NCBI GenBank assembly: GCA_030671565.1
Contig: DAOVIC010000061.1
Coordinates: 1 to 9,536 of the forward strand
Origin: Anaerohalosphaeraceae bacterium
GTDB taxonomy: Bacteria > Planctomycetota > Phycisphaerae > Sedimentisphaerales > Anaerohalosphaeraceae
Reading direction: 5' to 3'
DNA length: 9,536 bases
The notes under the pieces: model-generated
What the model saw: the letters and a program-made list of their open reading frames with translations, nothing else
Database searches by the model: none
What the model was told of the DNA's origin: nothing
Translations under genes and position numbers: made by a program
In this document: in pieces, positions 1 to 7,011 of the stretch
Layout of the letters: each line of letters starts with the position of its first letter
How positions within the stretch are numbered: position 1 is the first letter of the stretch

Positions 1-26
1 CCGTCGGGAAGTTTAACTTTTGCCAT
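1..26 (-). CDS. Start of a leftward gene, possibly threonyl-tRNA synthetase (partial)
   Basis: Reading leftwards from an ATG at 26-24 gives MAKVKLPDG before the window ends. That opening (a short beta strand then LPDG) is typical of the TGS domain at the N-terminus of threonyl-tRNA synthetase, which charges tRNA-Thr in the cytoplasm. Only nine residues are visible, so the identity is a suggestion; another TGS-domain protein is possible. Support that a real gene starts here comes from a near-consensus leftward promoter at 100-128, about 75 bases upstream. An AAGGT that could act as a distant ribosome binding site lies upstream of the ATG. Confidence 0.5.
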
Positions 27-99
27 GTGTGCCCAAATTACCTTAAAATAATCTTACCAATGATTGGCGACAAAACAACGCATCATACAATTGTAAATA

Positions 100-128
100 A
101 ATATAAACCACAGCTGAACTTATGTCAA
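100..128 (-). promoter_or_regulatory. Leftward sigma-70-type promoter
   Basis: On the minus strand TTGACA (128-123, perfect -35) is followed after 17 bases by TATATT (105-100, 5 of 6 for -10). The -35 box overlaps the stop codon of the phosphatase gene, so this gene pair is packed tightly. Transcription would start near 93 and run into the MAKVKLPDG reading frame, with a leader of roughly 66 bases. Confidence 0.65.
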
Positions 129-772
129 GTAAGCAAATGGAATATTTCATCGGGCTTATCTACGATAAAATCGGCTCCAGCGTCGCAAAGGTCTTGTCTT
201 GAGCGGAACCCCCATGTAACGCCAATGGATCGCATTACGGCCGACTTTGCAGTAGCGATATCGACATCACTGTCTCCCACGACGACAAAATCATCACTCG
301 CAAGTGTCATTTTGGTCATTATTTCCTGTGCGAAGGCCGGGTCCGGCTTGACCGGTCCGTTTTGGCGGACGCCGCTTATTACCTCAAAAGTCCCCTTCCC
401 GAAAAAGTGCTCGACCACTTTTACCGCGTCATTGTGCTCTTTGTTCGTGGCCACTGCCAAGCGGATAGATATTTGGCGAAGTTTTGCTATAAGCTCGTTT
501 ACGCCTGTATAAATGGTACTTTTTGCGAAGCAATGCCGGTTGTAACGAGCTTTCATGAGCTCAAGGAGTCTTGATTTTAGATGCTGTTTGTCAGGCCCAA
601 GTGCCCTTTTGGCAAACATTGCAACGCCATTGCCTATCATTTGCCTGCAGGCGTCGAGGCTGTGTGTGTCCTCTCCAAGTTGGGTAAGCGCCCAGTTCAT
701 GGCATCTGCGAGGTCTTCGAGAGTATCGACAAGAGTTCCGTCAAGATCAAATATTACGGCTTTAAATAGCAC
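125..772 (-). CDS. gph: HAD-superfamily phosphatase, phosphoglycolate phosphatase (Gph) type
   Basis: This 215-residue protein has all HAD phosphatase motifs: DLDGT at 9-13 (nucleophile D9, acid/base D11), motif II T109 in VATNK, motif III lysine K142 in GPVKPDP, and motif IV GDSDVD at 166-171. Residues 15-85 form the helical cap expected of the Gph/PGMB subfamily. Family knowledge says such enzymes hydrolyse small phosphate esters in the cytoplasm, classically 2-phosphoglycolate to glycolate; the exact substrate cannot be read from the sequence. Length is normal. The start is a GTG at 772, required because motif I begins at residue 9; GGGGAT five or so bases upstream is a usable ribosome binding site. 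It diverges from the FHA gene and is followed by a leftward gene with its own promoter. The symbol is a family-level assignment. Confidence 0.85.
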   Translation of the reverse strand: MLFKAVIFDLDGTLVDTLEDLADAMNWALTQLGEDTHSLDACRQMIGNGVAMFAKRALGPDKQHLKSRLLELMKARYNRHCFAKSTIYTGVNELIAKLRQISIRLAVATNKEHNDAVKVVEHFFGKGTFEVISGVRQNGPVKPDPAFAQEIMTKMTLASDDFVVVGDSDVDIATAKSAVMRSIGVTWGFRSRQDLCDAGADFIVDKPDEIFHLLT

Positions 773-820
773 TAAAATCCCCGTTAATACAGTTGTTTTT
801 TCATAATTTCAAATTGCGAC

Positions 821-849
821 TTGTAAGAGGGCCTTATCAGTCGTATAAT
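821..849 (+). promoter_or_regulatory. Promoter of the FHA-domain gene
   Basis: TTGTAA (821-826) and a perfect TATAAT (844-849) are separated by 17 bases. The start codon at 892 is 42 bases beyond the -10 box, leaving a leader of about 35 bases that contains the AAAGGAG ribosome binding site. Confidence 0.65.
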
Positions 850-891
850 AGTTGTAGTTGAAGATAACACATTTTTGCGAAAGGAGCAAAG

Positions 892-1365
892 ATGGAAGTA
901 AATCTTATTCTATTGAAAAACGGCGAATCCCGAAAAAGCTTTACCCTTCCAAGCTCTGTAACGGTAATTGGCCGCCGTCAGGACTGCGACCTTTGTGTAC
1001 CGCTTATGGTCATTTCACGACGTCATTGCCAGGTAACCATAGATGAGGATGTACTGAATATCCGGGACCTGGGTTCGCGCAACGGCACATTTGTTAACGG
1101 CGAACGTATCGACGAAACTTTAATCTGTGCCGGTGACATAATTGAGATCGGGCCGCTGAAGTTTGTCGTGCAGGTAGATGGAGCACCGGAGGAAGAGTCG
1201 ATCAAAGCTCCTAAAGATGTTTCCAAGAGTGTCAATCGATCTGAAGTTAGTACCGATGATGCGGATATTCTTCCGGGCGGATTGGATATTTCCAGCGATA
1301 TGCACAACACCGAGATAATCGGAATACCGACGGAAGAGACAGCAGATAATGAGCCCGGTATCTGA
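892..1365 (+). CDS. FHA-domain protein
   Basis: Residues 1-97 form a forkhead-associated domain, a phosphothreonine-peptide reader. The signature residues are present: G27-R28 after the second strand, S42-R43-R44-H45 in the ligand loop, and LGSRNGTFVNG at 60-70 with N64 and N69. The remaining 60 residues are acidic, low in aromatic residues and probably disordered, with no second domain. There is no signal peptide, so the protein is cytoplasmic. FHA proteins usually work with Ser/Thr kinases or secretion systems, but no kinase is visible here, so the partner is unknown. The ATG at 892 is preceded by AAAGGAG at ideal spacing and its own promoter. The gene ends with two consecutive stop codons (TGA, TAA). 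Confidence 0.85.
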   Translation: MEVNLILLKNGESRKSFTLPSSVTVIGRRQDCDLCVPLMVISRRHCQVTIDEDVLNIRDLGSRNGTFVNGERIDETLICAGDIIEIGPLKFVVQVDGAPEEESIKAPKDVSKSVNRSEVSTDDADILPGGLDISSDMHNTEIIGIPTEETADNEPGI

Positions 1366-1394
1366 TAATACATCTGAACCATCATATCCAGGCG

Positions 1395-1420
1395 TTGCAA
1401 GGATATTACAAGCCTTGTAA
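1395..1420 (+). terminator. Weak hairpin between the FHA gene and rluA-like gene
   Basis: TTGCAAGG (1395-1402) and CCTTGTAA (1413-1420) pair over 8 bp with one G-U pair and a 10-base loop, 30 bases after the FHA stop codon. There is no T-run after it, so it is at best a weak or factor-dependent terminator. It could equally be an operator, since a poor promoter (ATTACA, 17 bases, TATACA at 1405-1433) overlaps it and could serve the next gene. Confidence 0.3.
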
Positions 1421-1450
1421 GAATCTCTATACACAGCGAAAAATTAAACT

Positions 1451-2248
1451 ATGACCTCCCCCAAAAAAATACAGATCATTCACCAGGATGATAATATCGT
1501 CGTCATCAATAAACCTTCGGGCATTTCGGTTACAAAAGATCGGTCAGGCAATTTGGACCTGATACCAATACTGGCGAAACAGCTTCCTGAGACGGAAAAA
1601 CTGCTGCTTGTTCACCGGCTTGACAAGGATACGTCGGGAGTAATGATCCTGGCGAAGAATAGCGAAACGCAAAGCCTGTATTCAAGTGCTTTCGAGAAGA
1701 GGCTTTTTAAGAAGACGTACCTCGCACTTGTCAACGGAGCCGTAACTTACGATTCCGGCTGTATCAAGACACCTATTTCACGCAGCCGTAGGAACCCCAA
1801 GATCATGGTTGCCGACCCTAAACATGGCAAGGCGGCGATCACGGATTGGAAGCTATTGGCGGACTTCGGTATGGTGGCATTGCTTGCGGTTTCGCCGGTT
1901 ACCGGCAGGACGCACCAGATACGTGTTCATATGAGCAATGTGCATATGCCGCTTGCGATCGATCCGCTTTACAGTTCTACGCGTCCGATCCTGCTTTCTG
2001 ATTTTAAGGCAAAATACAAAGTCCGCCGCGGCCGAGAAGAAAAACCACTCATCGAACGCCTTACACTGCACGCATATCAGATCGAAATACCGGATGAAGG
2101 CGGATTGAAGGCGGGGAGATATGTCGCGCCGCTTGACAAAAAATTCGCGGGAACTATCAAAATGCTGACAAAGCACAATGTCGAGGGTGAGGATGCGTTT
2201 TTAGACCCTGCTTTCTTCGATGCTATCATCAAATCCGAACCGATCTAA
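1451..2248 (+). CDS. RluA-family RNA pseudouridine synthase
   Basis: The protein (265 residues) isomerises uridine to pseudouridine in rRNA or tRNA. The RluA-family catalytic block HRLDKDTSG is at 55-63, with D58 as the expected catalytic aspartate. KPSG at 21-24 and GRTHQIRVHM at 152-161 are the other family motifs. The N-terminus begins directly with the catalytic domain: there is no S4 RNA-binding domain, as in RluA-like rather than RluC/RluD-like members. An insertion with basic residues follows near 188-200 (KYKVRRGREEK). The target uridine cannot be told from sequence. No clear ribosome binding site precedes the ATG at 1451, but KIQIIHQDDNIVVINKPSG is a complete family N-terminus, so a start far from here is unlikely. 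It lies between the FHA gene and hom on the same strand. Confidence 0.88.
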   Translation: MTSPKKIQIIHQDDNIVVINKPSGISVTKDRSGNLDLIPILAKQLPETEKLLLVHRLDKDTSGVMILAKNSETQSLYSSAFEKRLFKKTYLALVNGAVTYDSGCIKTPISRSRRNPKIMVADPKHGKAAITDWKLLADFGMVALLAVSPVTGRTHQIRVHMSNVHMPLAIDPLYSSTRPILLSDFKAKYKVRRGREEKPLIERLTLHAYQIEIPDEGGLKAGRYVAPLDKKFAGTIKMLTKHNVEGEDAFLDPAFFDAIIKSEPI

Positions 2249-2273
2249 ATTTACGCAGAAAAAGCCTTTTTAC

Positions 2274-2303
2274 TTGACCTAATACGCCATATTACCCTAC
2301 AAT
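2274..2303 (+). promoter_or_regulatory. Promoter of the hom-apgM operon
   Basis: TTGACC (2274-2279) and TACAAT (2298-2303) lie 18 bases apart, each 5 of 6 to the consensus. Transcription would start near 2310 and give a leader of about 30 bases with AAAGGG as ribosome binding site before the ATG at 2340. The leader is too short for a peptide attenuator. Confidence 0.65.
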
Positions 2304-2339
2304 CGCAAAAACTTGCATACATATCAAAGGGAATGATAA

Positions 2340-3668
2340 ATGGCTGAAAAGAAAATTCGGATAGGCATGGTCGGCTTTGGTACGGTCGGTGCCGGCGTAG
2401 CGAAAATAATCCTCGAAAATTCCGATACAATCAAAGCGAAGACGGGTATCGAACTTGAACTTGCTAAGGTGGTCGATCTCGATACGACGTCGGTGCGTTC
2501 TGTGGTGCTTCCTGAAGGGATGCTGACAGACGATCTTAATGCTATCGTCGATGATCCCAGCATCGATATCGGAGTCGAGCTGATCGGCGGGACGACTGTT
2601 GCGAAAGATATCCAGGTTGGGATGCTTAAGGCTTCTAAGCATGTTATTACCGCTAACAAAGCGCTGCTTGCGAAACATGGGCCCGAACTCTACAAGACCG
2701 CCCGCGATAATAATGTTTGCATCGCATTTGAGGCGAGTTGTGCGGGAGGGGTACCGATCGTATCTGCAATACGAACGGGGCTTGCGGCAAACGACATATC
2801 CGCTTTGTATGGGATCCTTAACGGGACATGCAACTATATCCTTTCGAATATGACGGCTAATGGGACGTCCTTCGATGAGGTTTTGAAAGCTGCACAGGAA
2901 AAGGGCTATGCAGAAGCCGACCCTACTCTCGACATCAACGGTGAAGACAGCGCACATAAGCTTGCTATCCTTGCCTCACTTGCTTTCGGATACGATATCG
3001 CACTTGAAGACATCAGCATCGAAGGTATCGAAGATGTCAGTATCGAAGACATTAATTACGCACAGGAGATGGGGTATGTTTTGAAGCTTCTGGCAATCGG
3101 CGAGAAAAACGCGGACGGTCGTATTTCACTTCGCGTTCACCCTGCGTTCCTTGCTAAAGACAGTGCCCTTGCCCGGGTTGACGGTCCTTTCAACGCTGTC
3201 AGCGTGTTTGGGGATGCGGTCGGCCAGACTATGTACTACGGACGCGGAGCCGGGATGATGCCTACAGCCAGTGCAGTTGTGGCGGACATCATCGAGGTGG
3301 CGATGGGCAACTCGCAACACCTCTTTAACGCTCAAACAGTTTTGCCCAGAGAAGTAACTATACAGAACATCGAACCTGTCGATAATCTTATGAGCCGGTT
3401 TTATATCCGCTTGATGGTTACCGACGTCCCGGGCACTTTTGCGAAGATCGGGAATATTCTGGCAGAACATGATACCAGTATTTCAGGGATACTACAGCAT
3501 GAGGCGCAGTGCGAAGGAAGTGCGGTTCCTGTGGTCATCACCACGCATCCAAATCTACAGAAAAGTGTATCGGCAGTTCTGTGCGACCTTAAGAAACTCG
3601 AAATAGTGCAGGAAGAGCCCGTTTCTATACGAATAGTTGACATACCGGAGGATAACCTTGAAGACTAA
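2340..3668 (+). CDS. hom: Homoserine dehydrogenase with C-terminal ACT domain
   Basis: This cytoplasmic enzyme reduces aspartate semialdehyde to homoserine with NAD(P)H, the branch step to threonine and methionine. In the 442-residue protein the nucleotide-binding fold opens with GFGTVG at 12-17. ANKALLA follows at 105-111 (K107 is the conserved lysine of the active site), then EASCAGGVPI at 131-140, NGTCNYIL at 161-168, and DINGEDSAHK at 198-207 with the second catalytic lysine K207. GRGAG at 301-305 closes the cofactor site. Residues from about 355 to 430 form an ACT domain (VPGTFAKIGNILAEHDTSI), the usual module for feedback inhibition by threonine. Length matches single-function Hom enzymes and no aspartokinase is fused. 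Its end overlaps the next gene, implying translational coupling. Confidence 0.95.
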   Translation: MAEKKIRIGMVGFGTVGAGVAKIILENSDTIKAKTGIELELAKVVDLDTTSVRSVVLPEGMLTDDLNAIVDDPSIDIGVELIGGTTVAKDIQVGMLKASKHVITANKALLAKHGPELYKTARDNNVCIAFEASCAGGVPIVSAIRTGLAANDISALYGILNGTCNYILSNMTANGTSFDEVLKAAQEKGYAEADPTLDINGEDSAHKLAILASLAFGYDIALEDISIEGIEDVSIEDINYAQEMGYVLKLLAIGEKNADGRISLRVHPAFLAKDSALARVDGPFNAVSVFGDAVGQTMYYGRGAGMMPTASAVVADIIEVAMGNSQHLFNAQTVLPREVTIQNIEPVDNLMSRFYIRLMVTDVPGTFAKIGNILAEHDTSISGILQHEAQCEGSAVPVVITTHPNLQKSVSAVLCDLKKLEIVQEEPVSIRIVDIPEDNLED

Positions 3669-4851
3669 ATACGTTATCATCATACCTGACGGTGCTGCCG
3701 ATGAGCCTATCGAGGCATTTGACGGTAAAACCGTTATCGAAGCAGCCGAGACGCCGAATATCGACCGAATCGCGATGGATGGCAAGCAGGGTCTTGTTCG
3801 TACGGTTCCAGAAGGGATGACTGCCGGGAGCGATGTTGCGCAGATGTCGCTGCTTGGTTATGATCCGACGCAATGTTATTCCGGGCGCGCACCGATCGAG
3901 GCGGCGGCGATGGGGATACCGCTCGATCTTTCGGACTGGGTATTCAGATGCAATCTGGTAACTTTTGCGGATGAGAAAATGGCGGACCATAGTGCCGGGC
4001 ATATCTCGACCGATGAGGCAAAGACGCTGATAACCGATCTGGCCGAGGCGCTGGACGACATTGAAGGCATACGTTTTTATACGGGCGTTAGTTACCGTCA
4101 CCTCTTTGTGGTCTCTGAGATGGATTTCGATATTACGACGCAACCGCCGCATGATATCATCGGCAAAAAGATCGTTAAAAATCTTCCTAAGGGAAAAAAC
4201 GCGGACTTCCTTAACGACATCATGGCACGTTCACAGCAGCTTTTTGATAATCATCAGATCAATCGTGTTCGCAAGGACCTCGATGAGAATGCTGCTTCGT
4301 CTGTGTGGTTCTGGGGACAGGGGAGAAAAGCCGCTCTCGAAAGATTCTCCACGCGATTCGGGCTTAAAGGAGCTGCGATCACTGCTGTCGATCTTGTCAG
4401 AGGGCTTGCAAAGCTTATCGGATTTGACCTTATCGAAGTCGAAGGGGCAACGGGATATATCGATACAAACTACCAGGGAAAAGCTGAGGCGGCGATAGAG
4501 GCTCTGAACGATTACGATATTGTTTTTGTACATGTGGAAGCACCCGACGAAGCAGGGCATGCCGGTAACGCCGCTGCTAAGATGAGAGCTCTTGAAGATA
4601 TAGACGAATATATCGTAGGGCCGGTTTACGAGGCGATCAAGCAGTACGACAGCTACAGGATACTGGTAATGCCGGACCACCCGACCCCGGTCGCAACACA
4701 GGCACACTCGGATGAACCGGTGCCATTTGCCATAGCAGGGACAGGTATGGAAGCAATAGTTCCAAAACCATTCTCTGAAAAAAACGCTTTGGATTCAGGG
4801 TTTAGCGTTGAAAAAGGCCACGAGCTGATGGAATACTTCCTAAAAGTCTGA
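3658..4851 (+). CDS. ApgM-family phosphoglycerate mutase-like enzyme, probable homoserine kinase
   Basis: An alkaline-phosphatase-superfamily enzyme of 397 residues, the archaeal-type cofactor-independent phosphoglycerate mutase (ApgM) family. Metal-site residues include D11 in IIPDGAADEP; the phosphate-accepting serine is S58 in TAGSDVAQMSLLGYDP. HVEAPDEAGHAG and MPDHPTPVATQAHSDEP near the C-terminus supply the remaining metal ligands. The start is taken as TTG 3658: GGAGG sits at 3647-3651 with a 6-base spacer, whereas an in-frame ATG at 3637 lies inside hom with no ribosome binding site. The TTG lies 11 bases before the hom stop codon is completed, so the two are probably translationally coupled. 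A subgroup of this family found next to hom has been proposed to be a homoserine kinase replacing ThrB. The overlap strongly favours that role, but a glycolytic mutase role cannot be excluded. Confidence 0.85.
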   Translation: MKTKYVIIIPDGAADEPIEAFDGKTVIEAAETPNIDRIAMDGKQGLVRTVPEGMTAGSDVAQMSLLGYDPTQCYSGRAPIEAAAMGIPLDLSDWVFRCNLVTFADEKMADHSAGHISTDEAKTLITDLAEALDDIEGIRFYTGVSYRHLFVVSEMDFDITTQPPHDIIGKKIVKNLPKGKNADFLNDIMARSQQLFDNHQINRVRKDLDENAASSVWFWGQGRKAALERFSTRFGLKGAAITAVDLVRGLAKLIGFDLIEVEGATGYIDTNYQGKAEAAIEALNDYDIVFVHVEAPDEAGHAGNAAAKMRALEDIDEYIVGPVYEAIKQYDSYRILVMPDHPTPVATQAHSDEPVPFAIAGTGMEAIVPKPFSEKNALDSGFSVEKGHELMEYFLKV

Positions 4852-4930
4852 CGTATTAATATCTGTGCTATAATACGGTTCAGTAAAAGGCTGGCTATAT
4901 ACTTATTTAGCAAATGGAAAATGGGGAGCC

Positions 4931-4975
4931 GCTAAAAACATAACCTCATGTAACTATATGAGTTACACGAGGTTA
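4931..4975 (-). terminator. Intrinsic terminator of the (now truncated) tRNA-Lys gene
   Basis: TAACCTC (4941-4947) pairs with GAGGTTA (4969-4975) and TGTAACT (4949-4955) with AGTTACA (4961-4967) around an ATATG loop. The one plus-strand mismatch (A4948 against C4968) becomes a U-G pair on the minus strand, and the T-run (4938-4934) follows only in that direction. It therefore terminates leftward transcription, 5 bases beyond the tRNA 3' end. Its survival marks this side as the original chromosome. Confidence 0.75.
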
Positions 4976-5257
4976 ACTGATGGGCGATGGGGGATTCGAA
5001 CCCACGACCCGCTGATTAAGAGTCAACGCAGTGAAAACGATAACACTCGCAATAACAAAGACTTAGATAAGCCGCAATTATCAACTGTAGCATCTGCTTA
5101 CAAACACCCCTTGACAGAGGAAAACTCCTCTACCCCCCTGCCATCTGAGTTGATTGAAATCGTAAATAAATGGGATAGCCTACCGGATCATATCAAGCAG
5201 ACCATTAAAACTTTGGTGGGCTTTGTTACCGTTACAAATGAAGAAATAAGCCCGTAG
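4958..5257 (+). CDS. Short island-junction protein with tRNA-derived N-terminus
   Basis: A 99-residue reading frame. Residues 9-23 (RWGIRTHDPLIKSQR) are simply the antisense reading of the tRNA-Lys fragment, so this part arose from the junction and is not a conserved domain. The element-derived part, residues 24-99, is polar and ends with SELIEIVNKWDSLPDHIKQTIKTLV, resembling a small helical module (W-x-x-LP-x-x-I-K-x-x-I) that I associate with short proteins at the ends of integrated islands in diverse bacteria; that link is from memory. The only in-frame ATG (4958) lies in the loop of the tRNA terminator and has no ribosome binding site. Translation from it is doubtful; in the excised circle the frame would have a different upstream part. 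It is followed after 23 bases by the next rightward gene. Confidence 0.45.
   Translation: MSYTRLTDGRWGIRTHDPLIKSQRSENDNTRNNKDLDKPQLSTVASAYKHPLTEENSSTPLPSELIEIVNKWDSLPDHIKQTIKTLVGFVTVTNEEISP
4981..5025 (-). tRNA. tRNA-Lys(CTT) 3' fragment, attachment-site half
   Basis: Read leftwards, 5025 to 4981 gives the anticodon loop CTCTTAA (anticodon CTT, 5020-5018), the 3' anticodon stem, variable region, T arm with TTCGAAT loop, and the 3' acceptor strand ending with discriminator A at 4981. CCA is not encoded. The 5' side fails: no D arm or 5' acceptor strand follows beyond 5025. The T stem (GTGGG/CCCCC) contains one T-C mismatch, a further sign that it is no longer functional. Integrases that recombine in the 3' half of a tRNA gene leave exactly such a fragment on the original downstream flank, while the restored tRNA sits at the far end of the insert. 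No second copy is in this window. Confidence 0.8.
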
Positions 5258-5280
5258 GTTAATGATTTAGGATAAATATT

Positions 5281-5808
5281 ATGGGTGGATTTGGTAGCGG
5301 CAAATGGGTGGATTTGTATTTGCGTAAGACTTCTGTTCAGCAATGTATGACAATCAGCGTCAAGATTCTTAGGGTCAATGGGTTCTTATCTGCTGGCAGG
5401 GCTGGGGAGATTGTCTGGACCGATCCTGCCGGAAAAGAGATGGGACGAGTTAATATTCAAACTGTTACAGGTGGTGACGGTGACATAATCTGTTTACAGC
5501 TTAGAATCGGGGGTTTTGTAACCAGTAGACAGACGATAGAGCTTAGTTCTACGAATTGTAACTATGGGGGGCTGAGATATTGGTTCTTGTGCCCTGCCGT
5601 CAAAGACGAGATTTACTGCGGTAACAGAGTAACAAAACTGTACCTCCCCCCTGCCGGTCAATACTTTGGATGCCGTGAGTGTTATGATCTGACTTATGAA
5701 TCGTGCCAGAAAAGTCATAAGTATGACAAGATCGCCGACCATATTCCGGAAGATTTGGATTTGGAGGGATTGAACCTTACGCAGGTGCTGCGGTTGGCCT
5801 CGTTGTAA
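5281..5808 (+). CDS. Zinc-ribbon protein of the MGGFGSG type, unknown function
   Basis: A 175-residue protein. It opens with MGGFGSGKW and a segment rich in beta strands to about residue 90 (an ILRVNGFLSAG stretch, then WTDPAGKEMGRVNIQ). It then has WFLCP (C104), YCG (C113), and FGCRECYDLTYESCQ (C131, C134, also C142), the pattern of a four-cysteine zinc ribbon; a binding role to nucleic acid or protein is likely but not shown. I recognise similar G-rich starts followed by FLC...KLY...F-C-x-x-C-Y-x-L-x-Y in uncharacterised proteins of genomic islands, and know no function. The C-terminus after residue 145 is short, without the long basic helix I would expect of relatives, so it may be truncated. 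AGGA lies 8 bases before the ATG. It follows the junction ORF by 23 bases and its stop lies one base from the convergent PEP-CTERM gene. Confidence 0.75.
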   Translation: MGGFGSGKWVDLYLRKTSVQQCMTISVKILRVNGFLSAGRAGEIVWTDPAGKEMGRVNIQTVTGGDGDIICLQLRIGGFVTSRQTIELSSTNCNYGGLRYWFLCPAVKDEIYCGNRVTKLYLPPAGQYFGCRECYDLTYESCQKSHKYDKIADHIPEDLDLEGLNLTQVLRLASL

Positions 5809-5809
5809 T

Positions 5810-6787
5810 TTATGTTTTGCGTCTGCGTAACATCAAACCACCCAAGGACAACAATACTAAACTGCACGGTTCAGGGATGATGATAATATCTGCTGTACCT
5901 TCAAAGCTGCCCATGTTAAAGATAGTGAATTCATCGTTCAAAGCCGAACCGTCAGCTAATGTACCAGTGATGATGCCCGTGTAATAAACCAGACTGCCCC
6001 CATCTATCAACTTTCCGAAGTCACTGAGCATGTCTCCATTCGATAGGCTTGTTGTAACTCCGTCTATAGTTATCGCAAAGCCGCTGCCATCGAGATAAAT
6101 AATACTGTCATCGTGTGCATTAAACGAGCCTCCGACCGACCCACCCGACAAGTAGACCATTGTGTCATTGTATGCCGCAAGATGGTTGACACTCCCGCCC
6201 AACATGTTGATGGTACTATTATGGTTTCCCCTTAGATACTCTTCGACAGACCCGCCGGAGATGTTGATAACCGCATCTCCCCACCCCTGAAGATTGCCTG
6301 CAATCGATCCGCCAGAGAAATATACGGTAGAATTATGTTGTAACTGAAAATTATCTCCGATCAACCCGTTGGATATCTTAACTGTGGAATTATCCCATGT
6401 ATTGACCGTGTCACCGATTGTTCCGCCGGTTATTTCGATATCACTGTTTGCCCAAGCGTGAATGAAATTAACCGATCCGCTGGATATTTTAGCGGTGGAG
6501 TTACCATATGTCCTGAGATCATCCCTGATTGTTCCGCCGGATATATCTAAACTCGAATTATTATAAGTTCTCAGGTCATAAACCACACCATTTGTTACCA
6601 GGTCTACATGCGTACCGGGATTTGGTGCAGTATAAATATCGTAATCGAACCAAAGCCTGTCATTTTGCCATGTGGCGTGATCGATAGTAAGCGAGCCACC
6701 GTCATCAATATAAAAATCATCAGCCATAGCTGTAGAATTAATTGCGAAAATGGAAAGTACAATTAACAAAACGATCAATTTCTTCAT
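5810..6787 (-). CDS. Secreted solenoid-repeat protein with PEP-CTERM sorting tail
   Basis: A 325-residue exported protein. Residues 1-22 are a Sec signal peptide (KK, hydrophobic core, cleavage likely after AMA). From about residue 60 to 240 there are nine imperfect repeats of 18-19 residues with the consensus (N/D)S-T-h-x-I-S-G-G-S-I, which fits a parallel beta-helix with one rung per repeat. The C-terminus is a PEP-CTERM signal: PEP at 305-307, a hydrophobic stretch 309-320, then RRRK. In family terms, exosortase/archaeosortase (EpsH-type) enzymes cut at PEP and hand the protein to the outer surface or exopolysaccharide matrix. No sortase gene is here, so a host-encoded one is assumed. GGAAGAG precedes the ATG and a leftward promoter is at 6907-6935. 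Asn/Ser-rich repeats suggest a structural or adhesive role. It is unusual as cargo beside a tRNA-att junction. Confidence 0.88.
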   Translation of the reverse strand: MKKLIVLLIVLSIFAINSTAMADDFYIDDGGSLTIDHATWQNDRLWFDYDIYTAPNPGTHVDLVTNGVVYDLRTYNNSSLDISGGTIRDDLRTYGNSTAKISSGSVNFIHAWANSDIEITGGTIGDTVNTWDNSTVKISNGLIGDNFQLQHNSTVYFSGGSIAGNLQGWGDAVINISGGSVEEYLRGNHNSTINMLGGSVNHLAAYNDTMVYLSGGSVGGSFNAHDDSIIYLDGSGFAITIDGVTTSLSNGDMLSDFGKLIDGGSLVYYTGIITGTLADGSALNDEFTIFNMGSFEGTADIIIIPEPCSLVLLSLGGLMLRRRKT

Positions 6788-6906
6788 CTTCTCTTCCCAA
6801 AAAAATGTGTCAAATACCAGCTACAAGCACGTTAAATATTGGATTACCACCCTGTGGAGTGCGTCATCACCCGCCTCTACACTGGGAACCGCTTCAAACA
6901 AGAGTG

Positions 6907-6935
6907 ATTATATCGGACTTTGGCAGGTAATACAA
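6907..6935 (-). promoter_or_regulatory. Promoter of the PEP-CTERM gene
   Basis: On the minus strand TTGTAT (6935-6930) is followed after 17 bases by a perfect TATAAT (6912-6907). It points to the PEP-CTERM start codon at 6787, leaving a leader of about 115 bases. I saw no strong hairpin in the leader. The -35 box is weak. Confidence 0.5.
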
Positions 6936-7011
6936 GGGAAAAGTTGTTGTTTTGTAGAAAAATATGGGGCAAGCCAGCCAAATGGCAAATGCTTAATGTT
7001 TAATGATGAAT

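Noticed and set aside
784..812. Leftward promoter for the phosphatase gene (TTGAAA, 17 bases, TATTAA)
   Set aside because: The boxes score fairly well, but initiation near 777 would leave only about 5 bases before the GTG at 772 and exclude the ribosome binding site.
2259..2272. AAAAAGCCTTTTT as a terminator after the RluA-type gene
   Set aside because: Only about five A-T pairs with a minimal loop; too weak, and it merges into the hom promoter.
4869..4874. TATAAT after the apgM-family gene
   Set aside because: There is no -35 partner at proper spacing and no convincing gene downstream; only the doubtful junction frame follows.
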